A DNA stretch of 64,000 bases. It comes from Prototheca cutis. Taxonomy: Eukaryota; Chlorophyta; Trebouxiophyceae; Chlorellales; Chlorellaceae. The stretch is from positions 133,250 through 197,249 of the forward strand of contig BCIH01000006.1 in NCBI GenBank assembly GCA_002897115.2, in the 5' to 3' direction. This document shows positions 1 through 10,700 of the stretch, piece after piece. A program made the translations under genes and the position numbers. Each line of letters begins with the position of its first letter. Position 1 is the first letter of the stretch. The notes beneath the pieces were generated by a model. That model was not told the DNA's origin and made no database searches. It was given only the letters and a program-made list of their open reading frames with translations.

Positions 1-1952
1 GACGTCCCCCCGGCTGTCGCCGGTGCTGCAAACATCGGGTCGTCAAAGGTCGTGCCCCAGTCGTCATAGCCCCCGACGTCAGGTGTTGCTGCAGGCAACG
101 CTGCTGCTGGCTGGGATGCCCATGTGTCATTAGACANAATGCCTGCTGGGCGAGCGGCAGCTGCACCAGCCTCGGCCGCGCCCCGATCCATCCTGCTGGG
201 ACCCATAGTGACCCCGCCGTCATCCCCAGCCATGTCCCGCGCATTGTCGCCCCGGCGCACAGCAACTCCACCGCCGTCCTCGACCACGAGACCCAGGTCC
301 GCACCCCCGAGGTCGTGCCGGGGGGCCTGGATGGACAGGGCCCGAGCAAACAGACTCTCAAACGCACCAGCTGCTGCATTGCCAACGGCGGGGGTGCTGG
401 TGGAAGGCCAGACTGCACTCAGAGGGCCAGAAGAGCCATGGGCTGCACTGCCGTGCGCCAGATGCCGCTGTTGAGAACCGCGAGACCCAGCAGCACCGCC
501 GCCGACCGCCCCAAAATTCGTGACGCCGCGCCGACGAACTAGACATGAGCGATCCTGGAGCAAGGCGCGCATCTCGGCGCCCGAGAGCTCCGTTTCAAGG
601 TTGCCATCTTCGCCGACGTCCACTTGTGCGCGCTTTCTTCGCAGGCGTGCAGCACCATTGCTGCGAACGGCAGGCCGATCCCTGCTCCCCGGCGGCGTCC
701 GTGTGCGGTCCGGCTCCACGGCACTGCTTGACCCAGGCAGGCCGGCAGACAGTGCAGCGCCGGTTGGTGTGCCCGCAACCAACCCTGGCAGGGGCGTCCC
801 CACACCAGAGCCCGGCAGAGGCGGCAGCGACACTGCCGAGGCCAGGGGCAGCGACGGCACCGACCCCGGGAGCGCGATACCCCCAGGAGAAACAGGGGTC
901 TTCACCGGCGTCAAGCCCGCCAAAGCATCGTCAGCACCACCATGCAGAAATGCGTCATCCCCAACGCCGTGCATGGTCCCTGCAGGATCAAACACCAGCG
1001 CGCCCTGCGCCGCGGCGGCCGCAGCTGCACGTGGGTTTTCGGCCGCTTGGGATCGCAACATCTCCAGCTCGATGCTGAAGCGGCGGTCAATCTCCTCCCC
1101 TGGGGCCGCGCCTTCAAAGACGGCGTCCGAATCGTACCAGCCGCCGCCGTCCTGGCTCCCCGAGCCCCAGCCCTGGGAAGAGAGGTTGTCGGCCAGGGTC
1201 AAAGACACGCTGCCCGACGCCGCCGAGCGACGCGAAGACCCAGATTGTGTGGGCAGGGGCAGCAGCGCCGCGCCAAACAGGCCCGTTTCAGGGTCAAACA
1301 GGTCCATTGGATCGGCCAAGGGCAGCGTGATAGCCGCTTCTGCAGCCTTGCCATCCCTCACGTCTGCCCCGGCCGGCTGACTCCCAAGCTACAGTGCAGT
1401 GTGTGCGATGATTGTGGACGACCAGCAGCTGGCATGGACATGCGACAATGTACATGAATGATGAGGTCTAGATAAACACGACTAGATCAACCCCCCAGAA
1501 TCCGCCTGACCGACTCCGCACACCTGTTGGAGCCCGGCAATGGCATCCTGGGCGTCTATTTCCAGCAGCTGGAGCTTCCTGATGTATACCCGCACGATTC
1601 CCAGCAGCAGCTGGCCCGACAGGCGGAGTGCCAGAGGGGCCTCCGGGTTGAGCACCAGCTCTGCACGGAGCAAGGAGTTGATGCACGAGTATGAACACGA
1701 ACGCAGAGTGTAGACGAGACTCGGGCACGGGACGGACGTGGGGGTTGGGCCTGTAGTCCGACACCGTCGCGATTGGTCCGCACCCACCCCATCCCAATAT
1801 AACCTGCCACCTCCCCCGCGCAGCTCACCCACGGACTGCGCGATGCTGGTCTCGAAAATTTGCGACTTTTTAAGTCGTTTCTCCAGGTGCGAGGCGATCC
1901 ATATGGTGGCCAGCGGGCCCTTGCGGCTCAGGATCTGGGTGGAGTAGAACAT
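1..1952 (-). CDS. RAD21: Cohesin kleisin subunit RAD21/SCC1, 3' end outside window
   Basis: This is the kleisin that closes the SMC1-SMC3 cohesin ring in the nucleus. Reading the minus strand, exons are 1952-1829, 1660-1524 and 1388 to below base 1. The protein opens with MFYSTQILSRKGPL, the almost invariant start of the Rad21/Rec8 family. Spliced exon 2 gives ELVLNPEAPLALRLSGQLLL and VRVYIRK, which complete the SMC3-binding N domain. The long third exon is glycine/alanine rich and holds IDRRFSIELEMLR and, near 540-620, the motif ELSGAEMRALLQDRSCLVRRR, the family's central region. The C-terminal winged helix that binds SMC1 is not in the window, so the gene runs off the edge. All three splice phases agree. 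It could be a meiotic REC8 paralogue, but the N-terminus favours RAD21. Confidence 0.9.
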
Positions 1953-2389
1953 GGCAGGCCACCGGCTCGCAGGATGCCAGGTGAGACTATGTCATGGCGG
2001 CCCGCTCATGTGGATGCCCCTGGACAACATGCATTTATTGTTGTACTGTGAGGACACGACCGCGCGAGTAGACCATTGCGTGGATCAAGGTGGTGCGGGA
2101 AGGTCCCTGCAGCTCGCGGCGCCGGGCCATTTGCAATTTCAAACCGGCGACCCTGCTGTCGTGCTGCGTGCGTCCGTTGGGGGGGGGGGGGGGNTTTTTG
2201 GCTGATCTGTTCGCTAACATGATGAGCTGTATTGTTCTTTAATTGCGATCAATTCGCCTGTGTACAGGTGCGGACCAGCAGGAACCGCAAAGAAATGCCG
2301 TGTTCTTTGGTCCTTCTGCGGGTCTGGCCAAAGCAGCCTTTGTGCTGTGGATGTCTCACAAGCATCAACCAAACCCGACATGCACATCA
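1953..2389. other. Intergenic, RAD21 upstream region with poly-G tract
   Basis: About 0.44 kb between the POLD2 stop and the RAD21 start, both genes being on the minus strand. It holds a run of 15 G at 2179-2193 followed by an N at 2194 and five T, a likely sequencing trouble spot. I see no gene here; it should contain the RAD21 promoter and the POLD2 3' end. Confidence 0.6.
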
Positions 2390-4552
2390 TCAGGCCAAAG
2401 TCTGGCCAAAATGCAGCGTGTCGCATGCCAGGGAGTCAATATTGACCAGGACCATGGCCGGACAGACGTGGAAGGCCGGCACCATGACTAGTCTCACGAT
2501 CTGACCGTCCGGCCCACGAACCAGGCGCGTGCCAAACCCGGCTTGTCCTCCCACAAACAGCACATTCGGCGCGCTTTCCAGCAGGAACGGGTCGCGGTCG
2601 TGGAAGGGGTAGGCCGCCAGGGTGTCGGGTGCCGTGGGCGCCGTATGCCGCCATCTCAGCATCGCCTCCAGGACATCCAGCGGATCGGTGGTCTCCGAGT
2701 ACCGCAGTACGTCTGCCACGCCCTGACCCGAACAGCCCAGGAATCGCACACCTGCGATTTCAAACTCGTGTGGATTCGTTGCCCGCACGAGGGCAGGCGG
2801 TGGGGTCGATTTGGGTTCAGCGCTGCTTGCGCTCCCGCTGGCCCCCACTGTGGCGGCTAAAAGTGCCGGGTGGAGGGGCTGCTGGGGGAGCGCGGTGTTG
2901 GCCGGATCGCCTGGACCCGGCATGACGTCCAGCGGCACCGCGGAACACAGCGTACACAGCGTGGCATCGGCATCGCGCAGCGCGCCCAGCGCCGCACTCC
3001 GCGCCCACGCGTCGACCGCCGACTTGCCCGTCGTCGTTGGTGCGGTGCCGTCGGAACCAGCCCCGGCCAGCAGACCGCCTGCCACGACGACGCGAACGAC
3101 GCGGGCAGCCAGCGCCTGCTCGCCCCGTCCGCCCAACGCCCCCGCCAGCCAGTCGACTGCAAGCTGCAGTGCAAGCGCAGCGTCGGGGCCGGGAGTGGGC
3201 TCACCACCAACACCAGCACCGCTGTTGGCGTCCGCATTTTCAGCACCAGCGGGCACTGTCATCCCCACTGTGGCGGCGGCACCCAGGCCGGAGAGGAGGG
3301 CCACATAGCGATCCGAGGCGCGGGCAGCACCCGGGCCTGAAGCACCAGTGCCGGCTAGGGCGCGTTCGTGCACTGCACCGTTGCCGACATCCCCCTGAGG
3401 CGGCACGCCTGCAAAGCAGACATCGATGACGTCGAATTCGCCGCTGGCCAGAAGCCGGCCACGGACAGCTGTCACGACCCCGGTGACCAACGATCCCACG
3501 GGTGCACCGGCGCCACCCAGTGTGATTCGGGCGCTCTCATCCTCCAAGATCAAACGGTCGTCGCCCGATGTAAACCGTGTCNGGCCTGCGTGGTTGCGGA
3601 ATGGTCGGGCGCGAGACGACTGGGCTTTGTTCTGTGGGTATGTGGCGCGTGGTTGGTCTCACACTGGGTGGCACCTGGGGGGGCCCCCGTTCCTCGGCTC
3701 ACAAGACTCCGACTGAAAGCCAACTATTCAGCCACCACCACATTCCAGAAACCCAAGCGTTTCACGTACCGAGCTGGCGCGCGGTGGCCTTGTCCTTTAC
3801 GTATTCGTCAAGGATACTGGGCTTGAGCTTCATGTCCTTGTAGATCGTGCCGGTGATGAAGCACTCCACGCCCTCCGCAGCATCCAACACGTGAGCCTCT
3901 GGTTGTTGAGAGACGGGTGCACGTTTTGATTGGACCAGTGTATTCGCGTGTGCATGTGTGTGCAGTGGAAGGAGGGCCTTTTCAGCGTTTTCAAATCCTC
4001 CAACTTTATCTCGTTGCATGACCACTCCACGAGCAGTGGGACAGGGNCCCTGATGGCACAACTGTGCCGCTGTCTGTTCCTAATGCCATCCAGGCTAATC
4101 AACCCCTATAGAAACAATGCTGTGCAGCAGCGCTTCACCTCCATTGGTTCCCAAAGAATGCAGACAAACGCAAAGTACCACAAACCACGCCCCACTCAGG
4201 CACCTGGCAGGCCAGGCCACCTCTGCTTTGCTGCAGCAACCACGGCTGGGCGCAGCCTGAGCAGTCTGTAAAAGTAGAATTGGGCATACTGGCGCTCGTA
4301 GTTCTTGTCCTTCAGGACGAAGCGTGCGTCCAAATTGGTGTACGGCGCGGTAGCCCTGAGAATGGGTTGGGCTTGGGTGGGGGGTCCCAGCAGATCATCG
4401 TATGCTTCCGATCTGCGGCAGAGCGGGGAAGAATCATGTACGCCTGAGAGTTAGGTGTTGACGCATCCAGTTCAGCATCGACATCGCGGCGTGATCGCCC
4501 TCCCACTCACGCACCCAGCTCTGGGACCCTCCGCCTCCATCGCCGTGCTCAT
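2390..4552 (-). CDS. POLD2: DNA polymerase delta small subunit
   Basis: This is the B-subunit of replicative DNA polymerase delta, which holds the catalytic subunit to the rest of the complex. Minus-strand exons are 4552-4515, 4412-4204, 3898-3770 and 3585-2390. All phases agree and give 523 residues, longer than the usual 430-470. Recognisable stretches in order are YERQYAQFYFYRL (N-terminal OB region), GTIYKDMKLKPSILDEY, TRFTSGDDRLILEDES and, near the C-terminus, PNVLFVGGQAGFGTRLVRG, the inactive phosphoesterase-like domain of this family. The extra length is an alanine/glycine-rich insert in the last exon. An N at 3582 lies in the first codons of exon 4. POLD2 is divergent from the TPR gene, with a shared 344 bp upstream region. 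Confidence 0.93.
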
Positions 4553-4896
4553 TGCTCAACCGCACGGGGCATGCACACGCTGCTGATCAAAGTAGATACT
4601 GTATTGGAAAGGATACAAGGGATGAATCGTGGAATGCTGGAAGCACATCACCCAGATCGCACTTGAAGCGGAGATGGTATCCGAGATCTCGTTTTCGTTT
4701 TAAACCTGGCGATGGGTGCATCGGATCAAGGGAAGGACTATTTTGACCATCCCACCCCCGCCACTGCATGATCCACGGGCTTGCTGTAATGTTTTGAAGA
4801 GTTTTGCGTCTGATTGATCTTGCCGTGGTGTATTGGACCCGCTGCGAAGCGGTGTGTGGGGCGCCGTCGGAAGTTTCGGCCGAGAGACGTGGGGCA
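4553..4896. promoter_or_regulatory. Divergent promoter region, POLD2 / TPR gene
   Basis: These 344 bases separate the start codons of two head-to-head genes, so both promoters must lie here or overlap the 5' UTRs. No clear TATA box was seen. The inference rests only on gene geometry. Confidence 0.5.
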
Positions 4897-5596
4897 ATGT
4901 GCGAGGGCGTTGAGGCCCCGTCTCCTTCGTACCGCGACCAGGGCAACGCCGAGTATGCCAAGCAAAACTACTTGAAAGCAGCGGCCCTGTACACCCAGGG
5001 CCTGAAGGAACAGAGCAATGACGCCACCCTGCTGAGGTGGGTGGAGGAGACCGGTGGAAGCGATGGTGTTTGATGAGCCTGNGGGTCGCCTCCAAGGTCC
5101 CCAGCGGCCAGGCCTTGACAAGATACCACACCCCCGTCCATTGGATGCTACAGCAACAGGAGCGCCGCGCTCCTGAAGCTGAACAAGGTGCAAAAGGCGC
5201 TGGCCGATGCAGAGTCTTGCATCCACCTCCGTCCGGACTGGCACAAGGCGTACTACCGGAGAGCTCTGGCACTGGAAGCTGCAGGAAAGCTGGAAGAGGT
5301 GAGCTGTGGCTCGAGGGAGGAGCCTGCCTGTGGGTGTGGTGCTGTCTCCTATTGTTGCAGTGTGGACTTTTTGTGTGCATGGGCTCTGGAGGTGATGGCG
5401 CATGCCGACGCTCGCCACCGTCGCCAGACGATCAACAGCATAGCCCAGAAAGAAGCTTCCATCCATACAAATCACACCACGACCCAAATTATGACAGGCG
5501 CTCAAGGACTACCAGACTGTTCTGAGCATGGCTCCGGGAGAGAACAAGCAGATCGCCTCAAAAGTCAGAGAGTTGACCAAGCAGCTCCGGCAATAG
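4897..5596 (+). CDS. Small TPR protein, Hsp70/Hsp90 co-chaperone type
   Basis: A compact tetratricopeptide protein of 127 residues, with exons 4897-5036, 5154-5298 and 5498-5596. It is essentially three TPR motifs with little else: RDQGNAEYAKQNYLKAAALY, then SNRSAALLKLNKVQKALADA, then DWHKAYYRRALALEAAGKLEE. The positions that form the carboxylate clamp in Hop/STI1 for EEVD tails are mostly kept (Asn in QGN, Asn in SNRS, Lys and Arg in HKAYYRRA), while the first Lys is Gln. That suggests binding of Hsp70/Hsp90 tails in the cytosol. The first in-frame ATG is 4897; upstream in-frame starts are non-ATG. Which TPR co-chaperone it corresponds to cannot be told without a search. Confidence 0.8.
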
Positions 5597-5892
5597 TAGC
5601 AGCCAGCCCTGGCTGCGCTATCGCTGAGATTGACGACTGAAATGTGAATGGATTTCACTGAGTCCATCTGCATGCCTGCCTGATGGTCTGGATCACTGTA
5701 TGATCCATGCTCACGGCAGTCGTGCACTGTGCCGGCAACCTCTTTGGGGTCCCCTTGCCTGAGCAAATTCTTGAAGGCTGCCACGGCTGCCATGCAGAAA
5801 ACATTCCGACCTCGGATTTGGGTATTGCAGGGTTGACGGCATTTTAATCGTGACATTAAGCATTTTCATAATTCATGCAGTGACAAGCCGAC

Positions 5893-6856
5893 ATGTCCGA
5901 AGCAGACGTCCGGCTGCAGTCTCGTCTGGACGCCGTGTTCGGCAGCCTGGGCGCTTCGCAGCGCGATCCCAGCCAGCCCGCCCCATGGAGACCTCGAGCG
6001 GACACGCTCTTCCGCAGGGGGGTCCGAACAGATGAGAGCGATGAGGAAGCCGATGCCCGAGAGATAGAGCGACGCCAGGGCCTGGAAGGTGAGGGTTGTG
6101 ATAGAGGATGGATGGACCTGCCTGGCAGCTGCTGGGCGATGGCTCGTGACGCCGTGGAGCACCCACGCAACCCCATCTGGGTACACCATTACCGTGATTT
6201 CGAGGCCATGTCTGCAGGTCTAGAGGAGCTGGTCGAGGAGGATGCAGAGTGCGCTCCATCACACGCCTTTTGCCGCGCAGTGGTGAGGCGGTTGCGTGCC
6301 TGTTGGTTGCCGGCGGTTCTGTGTGTCTGGAGGGATGCCAAGGTGGATATGTCGACCGCTGCATGCCATGCTTTGCAGCCGACCATTTGGCCACTTGATT
6401 TTGTCTGTTTTCTCTGGTTTTGCATGGGGGGAGGGGAGTATTTCTAGGAACAGGCCCCGAGCCCTTCAAGAACACGTGCTCTCTGACTCACAGGACGCCG
6501 AGGAAGAGTTCAGCATTGTCGATGCGCTGGCAGATCCATCTGGTAGGGATGATGCCAAGCCCAGTGTTTCCACGATCGTAATGGACGAAGAGGATGCGGA
6601 TGGTGCTATAGTTCCTCGACAGGCGCCGGTGCGGGGTTTGTCCACCCCAGCAGTGGGTGGCCCCCGTCCTCCCAAGCAGGACTCCAGGCCAGCTGCCAAG
6701 GTAGCACGCCGGGCACCTGCTCCTTCAAAGGTCCCAGACTACCTCCTGCATCCGGAGCGATACACACGTTATACATTTGAGGAACCCATTATCGTTGGCG
6801 GGGGCATCGGCCAGCTTCAAGGAGCCGCGCAGGCACCAGAGGTGAGGAACTCAGGA

Positions 6857-6907
<51 letters not shown>

Positions 6908-7366
6908 CTCCGCTGGCATGTGTTCTGGAGGCCCCAACTGCAGAGCGTCATTGCGCTTGCCGCCCTACAGCAATCCTGCACATCACCGCAGGCCGCTGAG
7001 CTCCCGATGGCAGCACTGCCCCGAGTGGTGGAGGAGGGTCCAATGGATGTGGATCTGGCCAGTCCCGCAGAGGTTCCCTCGTCGACGGAACAGCCTTCCG
7101 GTGCATGTGCACGAGACGAAACGCTAGGAGAAGGCCCCGCGGCTGCCCTCCCTAGGGTCGAGTTTCGGTCCACACGAGCGCCGACAGCCCATGCCCTGGG
7201 ANCCCCTGTACCGCGACGCAGCCGGCCGGCTGTGCGGCTGAATCACGACTGTGAGGACGACGACCAAGCCGGCGGAAATGAAGAAGATGGACATCCTGCG
7301 GGGGGGGCGCGACAAGGCACTGCTGCTGGAAGCACGAGACGAGCANATCGCCGAACCCTAGGCTGA
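5893..7366 (+). CDS. TSSC4: TSSC4-like U5 snRNP assembly factor
   Basis: In human cells TSSC4 helps assemble the U5 and U4/U6.U5 snRNPs by binding PRPF8 and SNRNP200. Exons here are 5893-6088, 6218-6282, 6494-6841 and 6944-7366, about 343 residues. The family signature is VPDYLLHPERYTRYTFEEP near residue 170, together with the N-terminal RLDAVFGSL. The rest is acidic or low complexity, as is usual for this largely disordered protein. Intron 3 contains an extreme poly-G run (6860-6907). The last acceptor is uncertain: 6944, 6971 and 6992 are all in frame. The two-residue agreement between plant and human versions is weak outside the signature, so the assignment depends mainly on that motif. 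Confidence 0.72.
6860..6907 (+). repeat. 48-base poly-G run inside TSSC4 intron 3
   Basis: An uninterrupted run of 48 G directly follows the donor region of the intron, which begins at 6842. The run length may be an assembly estimate. Confidence 0.95.
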
Positions 7367-7774
7367 CCTAACCCATGTCTACAACTGCTGCACAACAAAT
7401 GAATCCCTTTTTAGGTTTTTAACACGAAAGGAAGCGTCCCAAGGTGGCTGTGCTTGGGAAAGAGGCAAGGTCTATCCTGGGATGGACAAGGTATGGGCGC
7501 CGTGCAGGTGCACGCCCGCCGCGACACAAAAGACGCCATGCAGTGGCGATAAGGTTTTCTGTGATCTCATGGCACCAGGTGGCGTGTGTGTGTTTGGGGG
7601 GGGGGATGGGTTACCGTTGGTGCTCAAAATGATGTTTCCTCTCTGGGATGTCGGCAGCGATGCCCGAGCAGNGGTGGTCGGCCTGGGAGCGATCAACGAC
7701 TGCTTGAGCAGTCGCCGCAACGACAGTGGACGAACAGCACCTCAGCAGACAGAAACACGCAGACCAGCCCCACC
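7367..7774. other. Intergenic, convergent 3' ends
   Basis: About 0.4 kb between the stops of TSSC4 (+) and the AGC kinase (-). It contains a GT-rich stretch leading into a G10 run around 7577-7606 and an N at 7672. No gene was seen. Confidence 0.55.
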
Positions 7775-10700
7775 TCACGGCGCGGAGGAGCGCATGGAGG
7801 CCGGGACAATGCCTGGGGGCAAATCAAACTCTGCAAAGACGCGCTCCGCGGCCACACCCCCACCGTGCGCGAGGGGCGAGACGGCAGCAGCGAGGAAACT
7901 GTCCTGCAGTCCCTCACCGTCTTTGGCCAGGGCAGCCGGCTGCTCACCGGCGTCAGCTGCCGTGGAGTCGATCTCATCCACAATCTCGAGCCGAGGCGCT
8001 GGCGCGGCGGTCTCCTGCGCCGGTGGGGACTCCCCCGGGTCCGTGGGCGCTGCGCCCATGGCCCTTTGCGTGACGTCCTGTTCCTGGTCCGCCTGTTGTG
8101 GCGGCAGCACGCCGGCGGCGGCTTCGTTCGCCAGCAGTGCAGCGGCGCTACTGCGACCCCCGCCCGGAAACCCCGAGCGCAGCCCAATACCACCCCCCTC
8201 CCTCCATGATGCCAGCGCTGTGGCTCTGTTGGGTGATCGTGGGGGCAGGAGGCTCTTGGTCGAGGAGGTCGCCGAGGGAGCCTGCAACGGCTGCACCGAC
8301 AGCGTCTTGCCTGTGTCCAGTGCGACGGATGGCAGCGGCCCGACGTCCGCGCCCTTGTCCTCCGCCGCCGCTGCAGCCGCCGCAGCAGCCCAGGCCGCGG
8401 CGCAACTAGGGATGTGGTCTCCAGGTCCCAGGGCCGGCGGGCCCTCTGGCAAACCCACCCCACTGCCACCAGCGCCCGCCGCTGGGGAAGGCAGCACAGT
8501 GCCCGCACCCCGGGCGCCTGCGGTCGAAAACGACGCCGACGAGCGCCGCGACGACACGACGTCAAACCCGCGCTCGTCGTCGATGCTGGCCAGGACCGAG
8601 GGTGTGGCCTCCAGCCAGGCCCTCGGATCCGGCGGCGACACGTCCGGCGGCAGCCGGCCTGGCAGCGATGTCCATGACCCCGGCGGCCCACCGGTCGTAG
8701 ACAGCAGCCCCATTCCCACACCGCCGCCCCCGCCTGCACGGAGGCTGGACCGGGAAGCTCGGCACGTGGTGGGCAGGGAGGTCGGCGACCCCGGGTCGGA
8801 GGGCGGCACGTCCAGCGACAGCGACATCTGGCTGACGGGGCGGGAGGAGAAGTAGGACGTGTCCGTGTCGCCGTCGGTCACGGGGACAAACGCCGCTTTC
8901 CTCCGTGCCAGCGAACCCCAGTCCATGCCGGAAAACCAGGGGTGCAGCTTGACTTCACCCGCGCCGCGCCGGCCCAGCCGCCGGGCGGGGTCCAGAGTTA
9001 AAAGACGCTCCACCAGGTGCCGGAACTCTGCACTCGGATGGACCGCTTCAGCAGGGGGCGGCGACAGGTGATTTCCGTCGTCGTCACCAGGGTCACCACT
9101 GCGGGGCTGTGGTGACGGGGCACCGTGACCAACCCCCCCTGGTGGTCCTGGGGAGCGCTCCGCTTCCCCGGGCCAGTGCACGCGTCCGTCCAAAACGTTG
9201 CGGAAGATGTCTTCGGCGCTGTCGGCAGCAAAGGGCGGCGTGCCCATGACCATCTCGTACAGGACCACGCCCAGCGACCACCAGTCCACCTCCAGGCCGT
9301 GTCCCGTGCCGAGAAGGAGCTCAGGCGCCAGGTAGTCGGGTGTGCCCACTGCCCGGGCCGTCTCCTCGCCGCCCGCGACGACGTGCGACTGACCGGCTTG
9401 GTGTAGGTGATGCTGGGCCGGTGGTGGCAGCAGCGACGGCTCGCGACTGGATGCACTGGCGCCTCCGAAAGCAACGGGACCTGGAGCAAAGCCCGGCACA
9501 GATTGCGCGTGATGGTGATGGTGTCCAGCCGCCGCGGCACCAGCACCGCCAAACTCGGAAATGCTGGGCTCCGGCAGGACAAGCCCCCGAACGCTGGCAA
9601 AGGACGCTGGGCGAGACAGCAGGCCGGCACGGGGACTGCCCGCACTTGAAGTCGCCGCCGAACCGCAAAAACTGCTGCCACCGCCATAGCCATCGGTCGA
9701 GACCNCGGCATCACCCTCACCGCCGTCCCCACCGGTGCCGCCAGTCCCGCCCCCGGCGCTGCCGCCAGGGTCGGTGCGGTCGATGACGCCGAAACAGGAA
9801 AGCCCNAAATCNGCGAGTTTCAGGTGTCCATCCGCAGCAATGAGGAGGTTGTCGGGCTTGAGGTCACGGTGGATGATGCCCTGGGCGTGGCAGTACTCGA
9901 GCGCCAGCACCGTCTCGGCCGCGTACTGCCGCGCAACGTCCTCGTCCAGCGAGCCCATCGCGCGCAGCAGGGAGTACAGGTCCCCACCGGGAGCGAACTC
10001 CATCACAAGGTACAGGTTGGTCGGAGACGTGAACGAGCTCAGGAATCGCACGACAAAGGGGTTGCGTGCCGCGGCTAGAATGTTGCGCTCATTCCGAGCG
10101 CCCTGCACCATGTTCTTCCGCACCAGATCCGCCTTGCGCATCACCTTGATCGCGACCAGCTCGCCCGGCAGTGGCGGCTGGTGTTGGCGTTGCTGTGGGG
10201 GAGAGGCAGGGCTAGGATCGCTGCTTTCCGTCACCGTGGTCACGGGAGCTAGATTTGGTCCAACTCCTACTGCGTCAGCACCAGGGCCATCTGCACCCCC
10301 ACTACCATGGCGCCTAGCCAAATAAACGCGGCCAAAGGCTCCGCGGCTGATGGGCTTGATCACTTCAAACTCGTCCAGACTGGTGGGCGCAGAGCCATGA
10401 TGGGCACCGAAGCTCGCCGCACCGCCGGCCCAGCCGGGCGAGAGGGCGCCGCCACCGCCTGTCATCGCTGCCACTCCCGGCGCGGCACACGCGCACACCC
10501 CGATGTGTTCGCAGCTGGAACTCCGGCCGCGGCCATGGCGCGACCCGGTGCCGCCGCCGCCGCCGCCTGCCAGACACCGCAGGTCGGCCCACCCCATCGT
10601 GCCGCCAGCGTAGCTCAGCCGCAGCTCCTCCGCCTTTGCCTCTGCGAGACTTAATACTCGTGCCGCTGCGGCGGCCAGGTCCCCCGGCAACTGCTGCTGC

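Noticed and set aside
520..1380. 286-codon plus-strand open frame
   Set aside because: It is antisense to RAD21 exon 3, whose minus-strand reading has family motifs; high GC makes long shadow frames common.
4804..4896. N-terminal extension of the TPR protein
   Set aside because: The upstream in-frame start is TTG, not ATG; the first ATG is 4897.
7482..8855. 457-codon plus-strand open frame
   Set aside because: Antisense to the low-complexity C-terminus of the AGC kinase; it has no domain content.
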